64,000 nucleotides of DNA from Marinobacter adhaerens HP15 (lineage in GTDB: Bacteria > Pseudomonadota > Gammaproteobacteria > Pseudomonadales > Oleiphilaceae). The stretch covers positions 1,984,001-2,048,000 of the forward strand of contig NC_017506.1 of assembly GCF_000166295.1 (NCBI RefSeq), read 5' to 3'. Position 1 is the first letter of the stretch; each line of letters starts with the position of its first letter. The position numbers were made by a program, and so were the translations under genes. This document shows, piece after piece, positions 17,875 to 26,511 of the stretch. The notes under the pieces are model-generated. The model saw only the letters and a list, made by a program, of their open reading frames with translations. It searched no databases and was not told where the DNA came from.

Positions 17875-19290
17875 ATGACTTTGGTTCCCCGGCTTTCTCG
17901 TGCTTGGCCTTTTCTCTTGGCCACCCTCGCATCCGTTGTGATTTTCTATCCCTCATGGGCCAGGCTCGCTGAAATCTGGCTTAAGTGGGAACAGACCATG
18001 TCACACGGCCTACCCACAGCTATTGCCTATCTGGCCCTCCTTATTGTCCACCCACCTCTGGATAGCAGCTCACGCTGGTCTGAAAAAGGGCTCTGTAGTC
18101 GTCTTGTTGGGGGAATACTGCTCATTCTTGTCACTTCCGCGTGGGCAGCACTTGAACTGGTTCGTATCGATACGCTGGCCTATCTCACCTTGCCAGTCAG
18201 CCTTTTTGCAATCGCGTGGACCCTACTAGGGCTCGGGGGCGCGCTGAAGCTCATCCCATACCTGCTCCTGCTCAGCCTATCGCTGCCTATATGGGCTGAC
18301 CTCATTCCGATACTGGTGAACGTGGCCACCGTCGTCGTCGGGGGCGCAGTCAGCGCCATGGGAATAACCGCACTGATTGAAGGCAGCAACATTACGCTCG
18401 CCTACGGCAGACTCGTTATTGCAGATGGCTGTTCAGGCATCGGCTTCCTCGCGATTGCAATGGTGCTTGGAGCATTCACGGCAATCCTGAACGACTATCG
18501 GTGGCGAGGCTGGGCAATGATAATGTCCTGCTCAATTGTCTTGGCGCTGGTTATTAACTGGGTCCGTATCATTGCATTGGTGCTAATAGCTGACTGGACA
18601 AATATGGAAAGTTCCCTGGTTCGTGAACACGAGATGTTCGGCTGGATCGTGTTCGCAGCCTTTATTCTGCCAGCGCTTGCTCTGGCTCCGGTCAGGCGCC
18701 GAAAAACTTTACAGTTCGGTAATGATCACGTGATCAGCTACTCCGCTTCTGGTTTTATTTTGTTCGCGCTGGTAGCCGGGTCAGGAGCGGTTTTCATGGT
18801 TCAGTCGAGGGAGATAGAGGAATCTCCACTCTCGATCACAGGCGCTGACTTACGCGAGATAAGTGCGCCCGCTCTTCCCTTATCTCTCCAGGTGCCTGAT
18901 CAACTTGAACAAAGATTCTTCATGGAGGAAGGCACGGAGGTTTACGTATCCCTGGCACAGATCCAACGTCATTCTCCGGAGGAAAAGATCGTCCCTTACT
19001 TACCCCCACTCGTGGATCGCGATATGTGGTTCAGGGAAGCGACACCAGCTCCAGGCAAGGAAATATGGAGGCGCATCAGCACACCTCAGAGGGTAGTTGT
19101 CTCACATATTTACGCTATTGGCGCCTACCGCACAGATACCTACGTCAAAGCCAAGTTATTACAACTGCCAGCAATCTACAGTGGAAGAACGCGGTTTGCA
19201 CTGATTTCCCTGCAGGCCGCGTGCAAAACCTCAACCTGTGAAGAGGCTTTGGACCGCATCGCTGCCTTTGAGGCCAAGACTGATATCTGA
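17875..19290 (+). CDS. exosortase with C-terminal EpsI-like region
   Basis: A 471-residue inner-membrane cysteine protease/transpeptidase-like enzyme that removes PEP-CTERM signals. About eight hydrophobic helices fill residues 10-280. The catalytic residues are visible: Cys186 in ADGCSGIGFL, Arg231 in NWVRIIAL, His252 in REHEMFGW; the early SHG motif is at 43-45. After a last helix (about 285-310) comes a periplasmic region of some 160 residues resembling EpsI (DUF3485-like), which in many genomes is a separate gene. The subtype (XrtA or another) is not certain; the PrsK/R/T neighbours and the XrtA-type locus at 42-61 kb favour XrtA. Confidence 0.88.
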   Translation: MTLVPRLSRAWPFLLATLASVVIFYPSWARLAEIWLKWEQTMSHGLPTAIAYLALLIVHPPLDSSSRWSEKGLCSRLVGGILLILVTSAWAALELVRIDTLAYLTLPVSLFAIAWTLLGLGGALKLIPYLLLLSLSLPIWADLIPILVNVATVVVGGAVSAMGITALIEGSNITLAYGRLVIADGCSGIGFLAIAMVLGAFTAILNDYRWRGWAMIMSCSIVLALVINWVRIIALVLIADWTNMESSLVREHEMFGWIVFAAFILPALALAPVRRRKTLQFGNDHVISYSASGFILFALVAGSGAVFMVQSREIEESPLSITGADLREISAPALPLSLQVPDQLEQRFFMEEGTEVYVSLAQIQRHSPEEKIVPYLPPLVDRDMWFREATPAPGKEIWRRISTPQRVVVSHIYAIGAYRTDTYVKAKLLQLPAIYSGRTRFALISLQAACKTSTCEEALDRIAAFEAKTDI

Positions 19291-19359
19291 ATCCAATTCT
19301 GGCCTGTCGACCCGTTTTACACCTGACCGGCTACTGTCTCACTAAGGAATCTCTTACTT

Positions 19360-19372
19360 ACTGTTTTATATA
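19360..19372 (+). promoter_or_regulatory. shared upstream element, possible PrsR site (copy 2)
   Basis: ACTGTTTTATATA, the second exact copy, again starting 26 bases before a -24 box. The flanks differ from copy 1, so the identity is not simply a recent duplication of the whole region. Confidence 0.6.
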
Positions 19373-19384
19373 GCTTTACTCATG

Positions 19385-19402
19385 TTGGCCTCACCATTGC
19401 TT
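19385..19402 (+). promoter_or_regulatory. sigma-54 promoter of second PEP-CTERM gene
   Basis: TTGGCCTCACCATTGCTT has TGGC and TTGC at the exact -24/-12 spacing; the second half of the -24 box (CT for AC) is weaker. The leader would be only about 35 bases, with GGAAGG before the ATG and no room for a riboswitch. Confidence 0.72.
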
Positions 19403-19446
19403 TGTTATCTACTGCAACACGACACTAAACACAGGAAGGTGATGCT

Positions 19447-19950
19447 ATGAACAAATTTATTGGAGGAGTCGCTGCGGGCGTATTCATGACTTTTGCGACC
19501 GCGCAGGCAGGCATGATCACTGACACGGTTAACCAGGCAGTGAAATTGAATATGTGGGACAGCCACTCCTACACCCACAATATTAACGATGATGGATTCG
19601 TATTGGGCAGCGCAGTAAGTGGCACCCTGGAAATCGACGTCGCAGACGATCGTGACGGCTGGTTCTCCCTGTTCGAAACCATCCTGTTTCAAATCGAAGA
19701 TTTCGATTTTGACACCGGGACCATCCAGTTTGGCACAGCTGATTTCGGCAGCAACCTCGAAGCGGAAGCTCTGGGTGCACTGAATGCTGATGGCTACCTC
19801 GACGTTACGGTTAAGTCTCTTAGCGGTGACTTCTACGTAGGCAAGTCAGTTCTCTCTGTAGTAACCGAAGCTGTTCCCGAGCCTGGCACACTTGCCCTGT
19901 TGGGTCTTGGTCTCGCCGGTCTGGGCGCTGCCCGCCGCCGTAAGGCCTGA
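19447..19950 (+). CDS. short PEP-CTERM sorted protein
   Basis: A 167-residue secreted protein. The signal peptide ends near AQAG. The body is acidic, beta-rich and without cysteines (for example DDRDGWFSLFETILF, DFDFDTGTIQFG). The C-terminus has VPEPGTLALLGLG, a hydrophobic helix and RRRKA, almost identical to the signal of the first PEP-CTERM protein. Function unknown; likely a component of the extracellular matrix. It has its own sigma-54 promoter and terminator, so it is a single-gene unit. Confidence 0.88.
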   Translation: MNKFIGGVAAGVFMTFATAQAGMITDTVNQAVKLNMWDSHSYTHNINDDGFVLGSAVSGTLEIDVADDRDGWFSLFETILFQIEDFDFDTGTIQFGTADFGSNLEAEALGALNADGYLDVTVKSLSGDFYVGKSVLSVVTEAVPEPGTLALLGLGLAGLGAARRRKA

Positions 19951-19971
19951 TTACTCCCAGTTTTCAGGCAG

Positions 19972-19999
19972 AAAAAAGCCAGCTTGCGCTGGCTTTTTT
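19972..19999 (+). terminator. intrinsic terminator after PEP-CTERM gene 2
   Basis: AAAAAAGCCAGC pairs with GCTGGCTTTTTT around the loop TTGC; the A and T runs make it potentially bidirectional. It lies about 22 bases after the stop codon. Confidence 0.88.
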
Positions 20000-20046
20000 T
20001 GTGCCTATAGTAAACGCCAAACCCTCTACCAGATTGAATAACCTTT

Positions 20047-21492
20047 ATGTCCGCCAGCCTGAAAGTCATCAAAAGTGCTGCGTTGCTGCTCGGTATGCAG
20101 GTCGTTCAGCGCGGACTGGGCATCATCAGTACGCTGATCCTCGCTCGAATATTGACGCCTGATGATTTCGGGATCATTGCGTTGATCACCATCGTCCTCC
20201 AGTTTTTTGAGCTGCTGGCGGAGATTGGGAACCAACAATACATTGTCCAGAAAGAAATACTTCGCGACAGCGATCTTAATACTGCCTGGACAATGGACAT
20301 TCTGATCAAGTCTTTAGTTGCTCTCGCCGTCATTTGTTCGGCGCCGCTCTTATCTGCTTTTTTCGAAACACCGGAATTGGCCCTTGCCCTGACCATAGCG
20401 ACCCTTGCCCTTCCCCTCCGAGCTCTTCGCACTCCTGGAATGATGCAAGCCGTCAGAGAGATAGATTACCGCCCTCTGTTTCGACTTACCCTCTGGCAAA
20501 AGGGACTATCGTTTATTGCCGTGATCACCATCGCCTGGCTATACCAGAGTTATTGGGCAATCGTTCTGGGAAGCCTGCTTTCTGCAGCCGTGTTTGCCAT
20601 CGGTTCTTATAGGGTTCATCCATACCGGCCCAAATGGAGCCTTGAGAATGCGCGTGAACAATGGAGTTTTTCACAGTGGCTTTTGCTGCGGGGCATTGTC
20701 GGGTTTACACGTTCGCAAGTCGACAACCTGATTGTTTCCAAGCACTTCAGCACCTCTGCGCTCGGAGGATACAATCTGGTCCGTGAAATCAGCTTGTTAC
20801 CAGCCTTGTCTGCAATCATTCCAATGAGCGAGCCTCTTCTGGCGTCGATTGCCCGGGTAAAGGACGATCCTGACTCACTGGCCTACCGGGTGAGATTCAG
20901 CCTGGCAATCATGGTGACCGTCCTCACGCCACTCACAACCTTTCTGATGCTGTACCCCGACCTAATTGTGCTGACTCTTCTCGGCGAACAATGGGCGGCG
21001 TACAGCCACCTGTTGCGACCGTTCGCACTCTTTTTCCTGACATTTTGTCTTTTCGCTCTGATCAGCGATGCCATAATTGCGCTTGGGCGGGTGCGGGCAC
21101 TGTTTACATTCGATCTGATTTCGACAGCCATCATTATCATTATCTTGCTTGTCTTTGCGACAGGCTCTTTGACAAACATGGCTTGGATTCGCGGAGGGCT
21201 GGCGATAGCAACCACTATCGCACTACTGGTGCTTCTTAACCACTGGACTGGATTCAGCCAAACGAAGCTCCTATTCCTAATAATACCCGGAGCATTGGGA
21301 TCGACCGCAGGTACGGGCCTGATGATGGTTATGCATCTCGGAGAGATTCAAGGATTCTGGGAATTGGCTATTCGTGGGTGTTTATTCATTATCACATCGG
21401 CACTCGCCGCAATTTGCGCAGCCATACTACTCCTGAAGAAAACCGAAGAGTGGCATCAGGTTCGATACATTCTTAAAGAGTTCAGGCGCTAG
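20047..21492 (+). CDS. oligosaccharide flippase (Wzx/MOP family)
   Basis: A 481-residue polytopic protein with 12 or more hydrophobic segments and the polysaccharide-synthase (PST) type motifs of Wzx: LGMQVVQRGLGIISTLILARILTP at the N-terminus region and DDFGIIAL, NQQYIVQKE following. It should flip undecaprenyl-linked oligosaccharides to the periplasm. It is read towards the FG-GAP gene, and their 3' ends overlap by four bases. A second flippase gene at 41.3-42.8 kb is frameshifted, so this is the intact one of the region. Confidence 0.88.
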   Translation: MSASLKVIKSAALLLGMQVVQRGLGIISTLILARILTPDDFGIIALITIVLQFFELLAEIGNQQYIVQKEILRDSDLNTAWTMDILIKSLVALAVICSAPLLSAFFETPELALALTIATLALPLRALRTPGMMQAVREIDYRPLFRLTLWQKGLSFIAVITIAWLYQSYWAIVLGSLLSAAVFAIGSYRVHPYRPKWSLENAREQWSFSQWLLLRGIVGFTRSQVDNLIVSKHFSTSALGGYNLVREISLLPALSAIIPMSEPLLASIARVKDDPDSLAYRVRFSLAIMVTVLTPLTTFLMLYPDLIVLTLLGEQWAAYSHLLRPFALFFLTFCLFALISDAIIALGRVRALFTFDLISTAIIIIILLVFATGSLTNMAWIRGGLAIATTIALLVLLNHWTGFSQTKLLFLIIPGALGSTAGTGLMMVMHLGEIQGFWELAIRGCLFIITSALAAICAAILLLKKTEEWHQVRYILKEFRR

Positions 21493-23849
21493 TCAGAGGC
21501 AACTCCAGTAGCATTGACGCTTTCGTAAACAATCACTTTGTGATGCCCCCAACCAATCGAAACAACGTCTTTATCGCCGTCGTCATCCAAATCCACTACT
21601 AATGCGCCATCGTGATGTTCGTCACCCTGGTGTATCAATCTCGGCAACCACGATTCTCCATTGTTCCGATTTTCAAGCCACAGGAGCCTCGCTCGCTCCG
21701 GATTCCGGAGGTCATGCTCCCCCACGATCACATCCGGATCGCCATCGTCATCCATATCCGCTACGCCAAGACTCATTGGCCCTGTTAATCGTGCAATCAA
21801 GTGTTTTTCCCAGTCGCCCTTCTGAGGCAATTGCTGGTACCAGACCAAATCACCGGTCTCACTTACAGCTTCAAACCCCACGACAATGTCCGGGAGGCCG
21901 TCACTGTTCAAATCCGAAACCACATGACGGTCAGGTTTTAGGCCCTTTTCGTCAATCCAGACGGCTTCCCAGTCACCAAGCCCACTTCCATACAATATGG
22001 CAGTTCCGAGAATAACATCCGAATTATGATCCGCGTCCAAGTCTGCGACAGAGACGGCCTCATCCAATGAAAGGGGGTTGAACTCGCTCCATACCCATTC
22101 CTCGTGTCGCGCCTGTATCGGAACAGCGATCGATTGGATGCCCTCTCCTGCAGCATGCCAGGACAAAAGCACACGTTCTTCCTTGTCACCCATTGCAGGT
22201 AATACTGCGCTACCCTGCAGGAGGTCTCCGCTTGCCCTCTGAATGTTCTGAAAAATTTCGAACTCGCCAGCGCCAAGGTTCCTGGCCCAGACGAGTCGCT
22301 CTCCGTGGTTACCTTCTTTATCCCGGGAATCAGTAACCCAGTTCGCCAGCTTTTCCCAAAAGGGTGCCTGATAACCATAGGCTCGCCACCCAGTGGCAAG
22401 GACATCAGGCCTTCCATCCCGATCGAAATCATGAATTAGAGCAGCGTCAGTCGCCCCGGCCCCCAACTCCGAGCGCTGCCATTGCTCACCCAACGCACCA
22501 GGGTTTCGATACCAGAACCCACCGCTTACCAAATCTTTCCGACCATCCCCATCCAAATCCTCGGCGAGAACGGCGGTGGCCTGCCCGGGTCGGTCATCGT
22601 CAATGACATGCCGCACCCAACCTTGGCGGGAATTCAGTTGATTTCGCCAGATCCAAACTGGGTAATCCCCCCGGAAATTCTCGATCTGCCAGTTCGTCCC
22701 GATCAGATCGACATCAAAATCATTGTCTATATCAACCGCTCTGAGGCTATGCGCTCCCCCTAGAGAAAGGGTTTCCTGTACCCAGCCGTTCGGCTCGTTC
22801 AAGTAAACCGAAACCGGGTTCTCACCCTCACCCTGATTCATTTCAGCAGTGAGCACATCCATATCTCCGTCAAGATCGACATCCGCCGCAGCCACAAAGT
22901 GGTGGACCGTTTCGACGTCCTCGGCAACTATGTGTTTTATCCAGTATTGGTCAGTTATTGCGCCAGGGTTCTCCAGCCATGCAATTTCATAGAAGGCCCC
23001 AGTTGGTTCCGATGGGGAAAGCAAAATGTCCGGCCAACCGTCACCATTGAAATCACCGGTATCGATGTAGACATCATGCCAGTGCCAACCACCTTCACCA
23101 GAGCCGGTGTACTGGATCTTTTCCCAAGAATTCAGGGAGTCACCCGGGTTCCGGAGCCACACGTCACTGGCCACAATATCTTTGAACCCGTCCTTGTCGA
23201 GATCTGTAATCGAGAGCCCCTCACCATGCGGGACAGAGATGTCCTCATAGGCCCATTGCTCTGGAGTTACCTGCCTGAAAACCCGAATAAAATTTCCATT
23301 CTTATAGCCGAACAGAGACTGGTTCCGGACGATCACGTCAAGTGCACCGTCACGATCCAGGTCGGCCACCTCAACATCATGAAACTTGCCTTCACCAATC
23401 AAATAGCGACTCCAGTCATCATTTTTTAGCCACACGATGCCGCTGTCGGAAACCAAAACAATGTCGTTGGCGCCGTCGCCGTCGACATCCGAAACTTCAA
23501 GATCTGTCCTCGTCGCCAACGATTCGGTAATTGTGTGGCGCTTCCAGGTCGGGTTTTCATACCACACCAGTTCGCCCAAACGATCTGAAAAATCGTTTAT
23601 GCCGAGTTTGCGCCCGACCCTCTCAAAAAACGTCAAATTTCTCGGCCGATGCCCTCCGATAACAATGTCCAAAAGGCCATCGCCATCAATATCGCCGATC
23701 GTTTTGCCCCAGGGAGCATTTGGACCACTCGGGTCGATGGTTTCGCGTTCGAAAAATGAATTCGCGGGTCCTGAATCTGTGGGATGAGATGAGTCGCACC
23801 CGGTTAGTGCGACGAAAACTGCCAGTGTCAGAATACGTAAAGGCTGCAT
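21489..23849 (-). CDS. FG-GAP/VCBS-repeat lipoprotein
   Basis: A 786-residue surface or periplasmic lipoprotein: lipobox LTGC (Cys18), then a beta-propeller-type array. I count 13 calcium-binding cores of the form DxDxDGxxD-I/V (for example DIDGDGLLDIV, DLDRDGALDVI, DMDDDGDPDVI), spaced about 45-60 residues with aromatic strands between (VWYENP, VWLKN). Such proteins bind calcium and carbohydrates or act as adhesins; no catalytic residues are recognisable. It is encoded against its neighbours on both sides and has its own upstream region. Confidence 0.85.
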   Translation of the reverse strand: MQPLRILTLAVFVALTGCDSSHPTDSGPANSFFERETIDPSGPNAPWGKTIGDIDGDGLLDIVIGGHRPRNLTFFERVGRKLGINDFSDRLGELVWYENPTWKRHTITESLATRTDLEVSDVDGDGANDIVLVSDSGIVWLKNDDWSRYLIGEGKFHDVEVADLDRDGALDVIVRNQSLFGYKNGNFIRVFRQVTPEQWAYEDISVPHGEGLSITDLDKDGFKDIVASDVWLRNPGDSLNSWEKIQYTGSGEGGWHWHDVYIDTGDFNGDGWPDILLSPSEPTGAFYEIAWLENPGAITDQYWIKHIVAEDVETVHHFVAAADVDLDGDMDVLTAEMNQGEGENPVSVYLNEPNGWVQETLSLGGAHSLRAVDIDNDFDVDLIGTNWQIENFRGDYPVWIWRNQLNSRQGWVRHVIDDDRPGQATAVLAEDLDGDGRKDLVSGGFWYRNPGALGEQWQRSELGAGATDAALIHDFDRDGRPDVLATGWRAYGYQAPFWEKLANWVTDSRDKEGNHGERLVWARNLGAGEFEIFQNIQRASGDLLQGSAVLPAMGDKEERVLLSWHAAGEGIQSIAVPIQARHEEWVWSEFNPLSLDEAVSVADLDADHNSDVILGTAILYGSGLGDWEAVWIDEKGLKPDRHVVSDLNSDGLPDIVVGFEAVSETGDLVWYQQLPQKGDWEKHLIARLTGPMSLGVADMDDDGDPDVIVGEHDLRNPERARLLWLENRNNGESWLPRLIHQGDEHHDGALVVDLDDDGDKDVVSIGWGHHKVIVYESVNATGVASD

Positions 23850-23997
23850 AATCCGTAGTCCCAGAAACGTCCGTGTGGTGGCAGGAAGCGGAGCCTAGCA
23901 GAGCCGGAAAACTTCGGGGCGCTGGCTACACTTCGTTACAATAATGTACTAATATTAACATTAAGTTGAAGTCATTGGTTCGGCGAGGGATAGCACC
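23850..23997. promoter_or_regulatory. divergent promoter region
   Basis: 148 bases between the FG-GAP gene (minus) and a glycosyltransferase (plus). The half near the glycosyltransferase is AT-rich and holds the palindrome TAATATTA inside ATGTAC...ACAT (about 23945-23962). TAATAT could be a -10 box for the plus strand, but no good -35 is paired with it. Confidence 0.35.
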
Positions 23998-24900
23998 ATG
24001 AATCAGCAGTACGACGAAACCAGTCCGGTGGCTATCGGCCTGCCTGTCTATAATGGCGAGCGGTATCTGGAAGACACCCTGCGCTCCGTACTGAACCAGA
24101 CTTTCGACAACTTTGACCTCTTCATCGCCGACAACGCCTCCACAGACCGTACCGAAGAAATCTGCCGAGATTACGGCGGTCGAGATTCGCGAATTCAATA
24201 TATTCGTAATCCCATCAATCTGGGTGCGTCGAAAAACTATACAGTCTGTTTTGAACCGGCCCGGTCCAGATTTTTTCGATGGCAGAACGCCGATGACCCG
24301 ATCGAACCCACGTTGATTGAAAAGTGTTTTGAGGTTTTAGAGGCAGATCACGATGTAGTTCTTGCCTACGGCAAGACCCACATAATTGATGAATACGGCG
24401 CTTTTACAGAAGCCTACGACGATAAGCTGAATCTCACTTCGGAGTCTGCCTCCCAGCGGTTTAAAGACTGCATTCAAAATCTGGGCCTGCAAAACGTAAT
24501 TTACGGACTTATGCGGCGAGATGCCCTTGCGCGCACGGCGCTACTCGGCAACTACGTGGCAGCAGATATCAATCTGGTTGTCGAGCTGTCTCTTTATGGG
24601 AAGTTCAGAGAAGTGCCTGTTCACCTCTTCAATCGCCGCATGCATCCGCAGGCCAGCAGTTGGAAACGTGATGATAGCGAACGCCAGAAGAATTTCTGGG
24701 ATCCGGCAAAGCGAAAGCTCGTGATGCAGACCTGGCGAAGCATTAAGGAGTACTACAAAGCCGTCTGGAGAGCACCAATACCGCTTGAGGACAAACGGGT
24801 GCTGTCTATGTTTCTTCTCAAACGGGCCTATTGGTATAAAGATCCGATGAAGAATGAACTGATGGACGTCATCAAATACGGGCTCATCAAGCGCCCCTGA
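23998..24900 (+). CDS. glycosyltransferase family 2
   Basis: A 300-residue GT-A fold transferase. The N-terminus is VAIGLPVYNGERYLEDTL, with FIADNASTDRTEEI as the nucleotide-sugar pocket and WQNADDP as the metal-binding DxD-like motif. No membrane segment is seen, so it acts at the inner face of the membrane on the lipid-linked glycan. It opens a plus-strand run of genes to 36.1 kb whose spacings are mostly below 35 bases. Confidence 0.88.
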   Translation: MNQQYDETSPVAIGLPVYNGERYLEDTLRSVLNQTFDNFDLFIADNASTDRTEEICRDYGGRDSRIQYIRNPINLGASKNYTVCFEPARSRFFRWQNADDPIEPTLIEKCFEVLEADHDVVLAYGKTHIIDEYGAFTEAYDDKLNLTSESASQRFKDCIQNLGLQNVIYGLMRRDALARTALLGNYVAADINLVVELSLYGKFREVPVHLFNRRMHPQASSWKRDDSERQKNFWDPAKRKLVMQTWRSIKEYYKAVWRAPIPLEDKRVLSMFLLKRAYWYKDPMKNELMDVIKYGLIKRP

Positions 24901-24917
24901 ATCTGCAAGGAGAGATT

Positions 24918-25943
24918 ATGAAGGTATTAGTTACAGGCCACAGAGGTTTTATTGGCACGGTTATGGTGCCGATGCTGCTTGAGGAAGGATTCGATGTCAC
25001 CGGCCTGGATACCGATCTCTATCGCTACTGCACGTATGGCGACGAGCCCATGGACGTGCCCTCCATCTACAAAGATGTGCGCGACGTTACAGCCAAAGAC
25101 CTTGAAGGCTTTGACGCCATTGTCCACCTGGCAGCACTTTCAAACGATCCTCTCGGAAATATCAATCCCGATCTGACCTATGACATCAACTATCACGCTT
25201 CTGTAAAAATCGCAGAGCTGGCGCGTTCTGTTGGTGTGCAACGTTTCCTGTTCGCGTCCTCATGCAGCATGTACGGAAAAGCGGGACAAGACGTCCTTGA
25301 TGAAACTGCCCAATTCAACCCAGTTACCCCCTACGCCAAGTCCAAGGTGCTGGTAGAAGAAGACGTTTCCAAACTTGCCAGTGATACTTTCAGCCCGGTG
25401 TTTCTTCGCAATGCAACCGCCTACGGAGTTTCGCCGCGGATCCGGTTCGACCTTGTGATCAACAACCTGGTGGCCTGGGCCCACACAACCGGCAAGATTC
25501 TGCTGAAGAGCGATGGCACACCGTGGCGCCCTCTTGTTCATATTGAAGATATCACCCAGGCAGTGATTTGCGCCCTCAAGGCTGAACGCGATGTGATACA
25601 TAACCTGGCAGTAAACGTCGGTAGTAACGAAGAAAACTACCAGATGCGGGATCTGGCGCAGTTCGTCAAGGAAACCGTACCGAACTGCGAGGTCGAATAC
25701 GCAGAGGATGCCGGTCCAGACCCGCGCTCTTACCGCGTCAATTTTGACAAGATTCATCAGGTGTTTCCGGAATTCAAAACCAGGTGGACGGCGCGCAAGG
25801 GTGTTGAACAGTGCTACGAATCCTATCTTCGATTCGGACTCAGTAAAGACGACTACGAAGGGATCCGCTACAAACGTATTGCCCACATCATGAATTTGAT
25901 TGAGGAAGGCAAACTCGATCGCAACCTGGTCTGGCAGATCTAG
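24918..25943 (+). CDS. NAD-dependent sugar epimerase/dehydratase (extended SDR)
   Basis: A 341-residue SDR enzyme: cofactor motif VTGHRGFIG, DVRD and HLAALSNDP segments, FASSCSMYG, and the catalytic YxxxK in PYAKSK. HIEDI and the C-terminal substrate region are normal. It probably changes a nucleotide sugar made by the cytidylyltransferase three genes on, but the exact reaction (epimerisation or dehydration) is not readable. A good ribosome site (AAGGAGAG) precedes the ATG. Confidence 0.85.
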   Translation: MKVLVTGHRGFIGTVMVPMLLEEGFDVTGLDTDLYRYCTYGDEPMDVPSIYKDVRDVTAKDLEGFDAIVHLAALSNDPLGNINPDLTYDINYHASVKIAELARSVGVQRFLFASSCSMYGKAGQDVLDETAQFNPVTPYAKSKVLVEEDVSKLASDTFSPVFLRNATAYGVSPRIRFDLVINNLVAWAHTTGKILLKSDGTPWRPLVHIEDITQAVICALKAERDVIHNLAVNVGSNEENYQMRDLAQFVKETVPNCEVEYAEDAGPDPRSYRVNFDKIHQVFPEFKTRWTARKGVEQCYESYLRFGLSKDDYEGIRYKRIAHIMNLIEEGKLDRNLVWQI

Positions 25944-25954
25944 GGGTCGAACAG

Positions 25955-26479
25955 ATGATATTTACTGAAACGGAAATTTCGGGCTCCTACCTGATAGACG
26001 TCAAGCGCATTGGCGACGATAGAGGTTTCTTCGGCCGTCTGTGGTGCGAGCGAGAAATGGAAGAAATGGGCCTTGTATCGGCAATTAAGCAGTCCAACAT
26101 CGGCGTAAGCCCTCTGAAAGGCACTCTCAGGGGACTTCACTACCAAACAGCCCCACATCAGGAAGTGAAAATTATTCGTTGTCCGCGCGGCGCCATTTAC
26201 GATGTCATTGTGGATCTGCGCCCTGACTCACCTACATTCAAAAAGTGGTTCGCAGTTGAACTGACAGCGGAAAACAGCCGGATGCTCTACGTTCCCGAGG
26301 GCTGCGCAACGGGTTACCAGACACTCGTAGACGACACCGAGATCTATTACCACACGAGTGAATTCTACCATCCGGAATCTGCAACAGGCGTTCGCCACGA
26401 TGACCCTACATTTGGCATCGAGTGGCCGCTGCCCATCGCAGCGATCTCGGACAACGACAAGAACTGGAATAATTTCTGA
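25955..26479 (+). CDS. dTDP-4-dehydrorhamnose 3,5-epimerase family protein
   Basis: A 174-residue cupin-fold RfbC-type protein. LRGLHYQ carries the usual active-site histidine, and VIVDLRPDSPTF and LYVPEGCATGYQ are typical. The latter differs from the common VPEGFAHGF, so one active-site position usually held by His is Thr. It may be an epimerase on a CDP- or dTDP-linked 4-keto sugar. It lies 11 bases after the SDR gene. Confidence 0.85.
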   Translation: MIFTETEISGSYLIDVKRIGDDRGFFGRLWCEREMEEMGLVSAIKQSNIGVSPLKGTLRGLHYQTAPHQEVKIIRCPRGAIYDVIVDLRPDSPTFKKWFAVELTAENSRMLYVPEGCATGYQTLVDDTEIYYHTSEFYHPESATGVRHDDPTFGIEWPLPIAAISDNDKNWNNF

Positions 26480-26511
26480 CAATAAAATAAATAGAAAGAC
26501 AGGGAAGCAAA

